Assembly (NCBI GenBank): GCA_027083915.1
Contig: JALWML010000134.1
Span: 1 to 6,907, forward strand
Direction: 5' to 3'
DNA length: 6,907 bases
Source of the DNA: Lysobacterales bacterium
GTDB taxonomy: Bacteria; Pseudomonadota; Gammaproteobacteria; Xanthomonadales; Marinicellaceae
Part shown: positions 6,229-6,907 of the stretch, piece by piece
Layout of the letters: each line of letters starts with the position of its first letter
Position numbering within the stretch: position 1 is the stretch's first letter
The notes under the pieces: model-generated
What the model was told of the DNA's origin: nothing
The model's input: the letters and a program-made list of their open reading frames with translations, nothing else
Database searches by the model: none
Position numbers and translations under genes: made by a program

Positions 6229-6907
6229 TCAATAATTGGCAACATGTTTTAGATTCAGTAATTGATTAGTGGGTATGTTTTCTAATTTTTCTTCAATGCC
6301 GTCAGGCCAAATTACCACAATTTCATCAACGTGAGTAGCATCACCGAGTCCAAAGTGAACGTCAGTATTGTTTTGAGAAAGGTATAAGCCTTGTGCACCA
6401 ATTTCAGTCATTTGCCATATGTCACCAGTTCGGATTTTGATACGAGCGCCCAAAGCTTGTGTATTTTCACCCTGTTGACGTAGCCTTAACTTTATCCAAT
6501 TAGTGTGATGAGTGGCAGTATTTTTTAGCAACAAAGGTGAATCACCATAGCGCATAATGGCTAAATCCATTTTACCATCATTGTTAAAATCTGCTTGCGC
6601 TCCGCCCCTACCGACAAATTCATGGGTTAGTTCATTTCCTGCATATTGGGAAATTTCATAAAAGCCTTTGCCTTTTTCTTGTCTAAACAAGTGTAATTGT
6701 TGTGGTTCAAGTAGGCTATTATCGGCTTCTTGTTGCAAGGTGCTGCCATTAACTACCCACAAATCAAGCAAGCCATCATTGTCAAAGTCAGCAAATGAGG
6801 TTGACCAGCCAACGGTTCGCAGAGAGATTTGTCCCAGTCCCATGATTTCGCCTTCATCGACAAAGAAGATTTTCTTTTTGCCGTCATCGGTTTTCCAGTT
6901 CATGCTG
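6229..6907 (-). CDS. FG-GAP repeat / UnbV (ASPIC, CRTAC1-like) protein, C-terminal part
   Basis: The reading frame is open through the right edge, so only the C-terminal 225 or so codons are present. The ATG at 6903 is probably internal, because the frame continues upstream of it with a serine codon. Counting from that Met, two FG-GAP-type calcium-binding loops are visible: DFDNDGLLDL (about 39-48) and DFNNDGKMDL (about 105-114). They are followed by a C-terminal ASPIC/UnbV domain (about 136-218) with the hallmark stretch NWIKLRLR...ALGARIKIRTG, then HFGLGDATHVDEIVVIWPDG. Such proteins form beta-propellers, are usually exported and often large, and their cellular role is mostly undefined; adhesion or ligand binding is suggested for the family. 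No signal peptide can be judged because the N-terminus is missing. The gene converges on the RND operon and is probably an independent transcription unit. Confidence 0.9.
   Translation of the reverse strand, partial: SMNWKTDDGKKKIFFVDEGEIMGLGQISLRTVGWSTSFADFDNDGLLDLWVVNGSTLQQEADNSLLEPQQLHLFRQEKGKGFYEISQYAGNELTHEFVGRGGAQADFNNDGKMDLAIMRYGDSPLLLKNTATHHTNWIKLRLRQQGENTQALGARIKIRTGDIWQMTEIGAQGLYLSQNNTDVHFGLGDATHVDEIVVIWPDGIEEKLENIPTNQLLNLKHVANY

Overview
The window looks like bacterial chromosome of moderately low GC. The RND efflux pair, a TetR regulator and a 'GTAGGGTGGGC' REP-like palindrome suggest a Gammaproteobacterium, perhaps Thiotrichales- or Methylococcales-like. That placement is inference from gene style and repeat type only.

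Layout. Positions 1-1376 hold a tightly packed three-gene unit on the minus strand. It reads from right to left: a 136-aa four-helix membrane protein (966-1376), a TetR-family repressor (375-962), and a second four-helix membrane protein that runs off the left edge (1-372). The gaps are 3 and 2 bp. Positions 1377-1455 form a compact divergent control region with a dyad repeat (1398-1422) and opposing -10 boxes. Positions 1456-5963 hold a two-gene plus-strand operon: an RND periplasmic adaptor (467 aa from the chosen start) and a 1033-aa RND inner-membrane permease, 2 bp apart. Positions 5964-6228 are noncoding, AT-rich sequence with a REP-like hairpin and a second inverted repeat. From 6229 to the right edge, on the minus strand, lies the C-terminal part of an FG-GAP/UnbV (ASPIC, CRTAC1-like) repeat protein.

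How the genes work together (inference). The TetR repressor probably binds the dyad repeat between the two operons. It would then control both its own operon and the RND pump, and a small hydrophobic or amphipathic ligand would release it. The adaptor and permease would form an efflux complex with an outer-membrane TolC-like channel that is not encoded here. The two small membrane proteins are co-transcribed with the regulator and are not recognised; they are the least explained part of the locus. The UnbV-type gene converges on the pump operon and has no evident functional link to it.

No RNA genes, CRISPR arrays, complete insertion sequences or convincing novel system were seen. The most interesting points are the shared operator/promoter architecture, the two unknown membrane proteins tied to the regulator, and the altered TM10 proton-relay residue of the permease.
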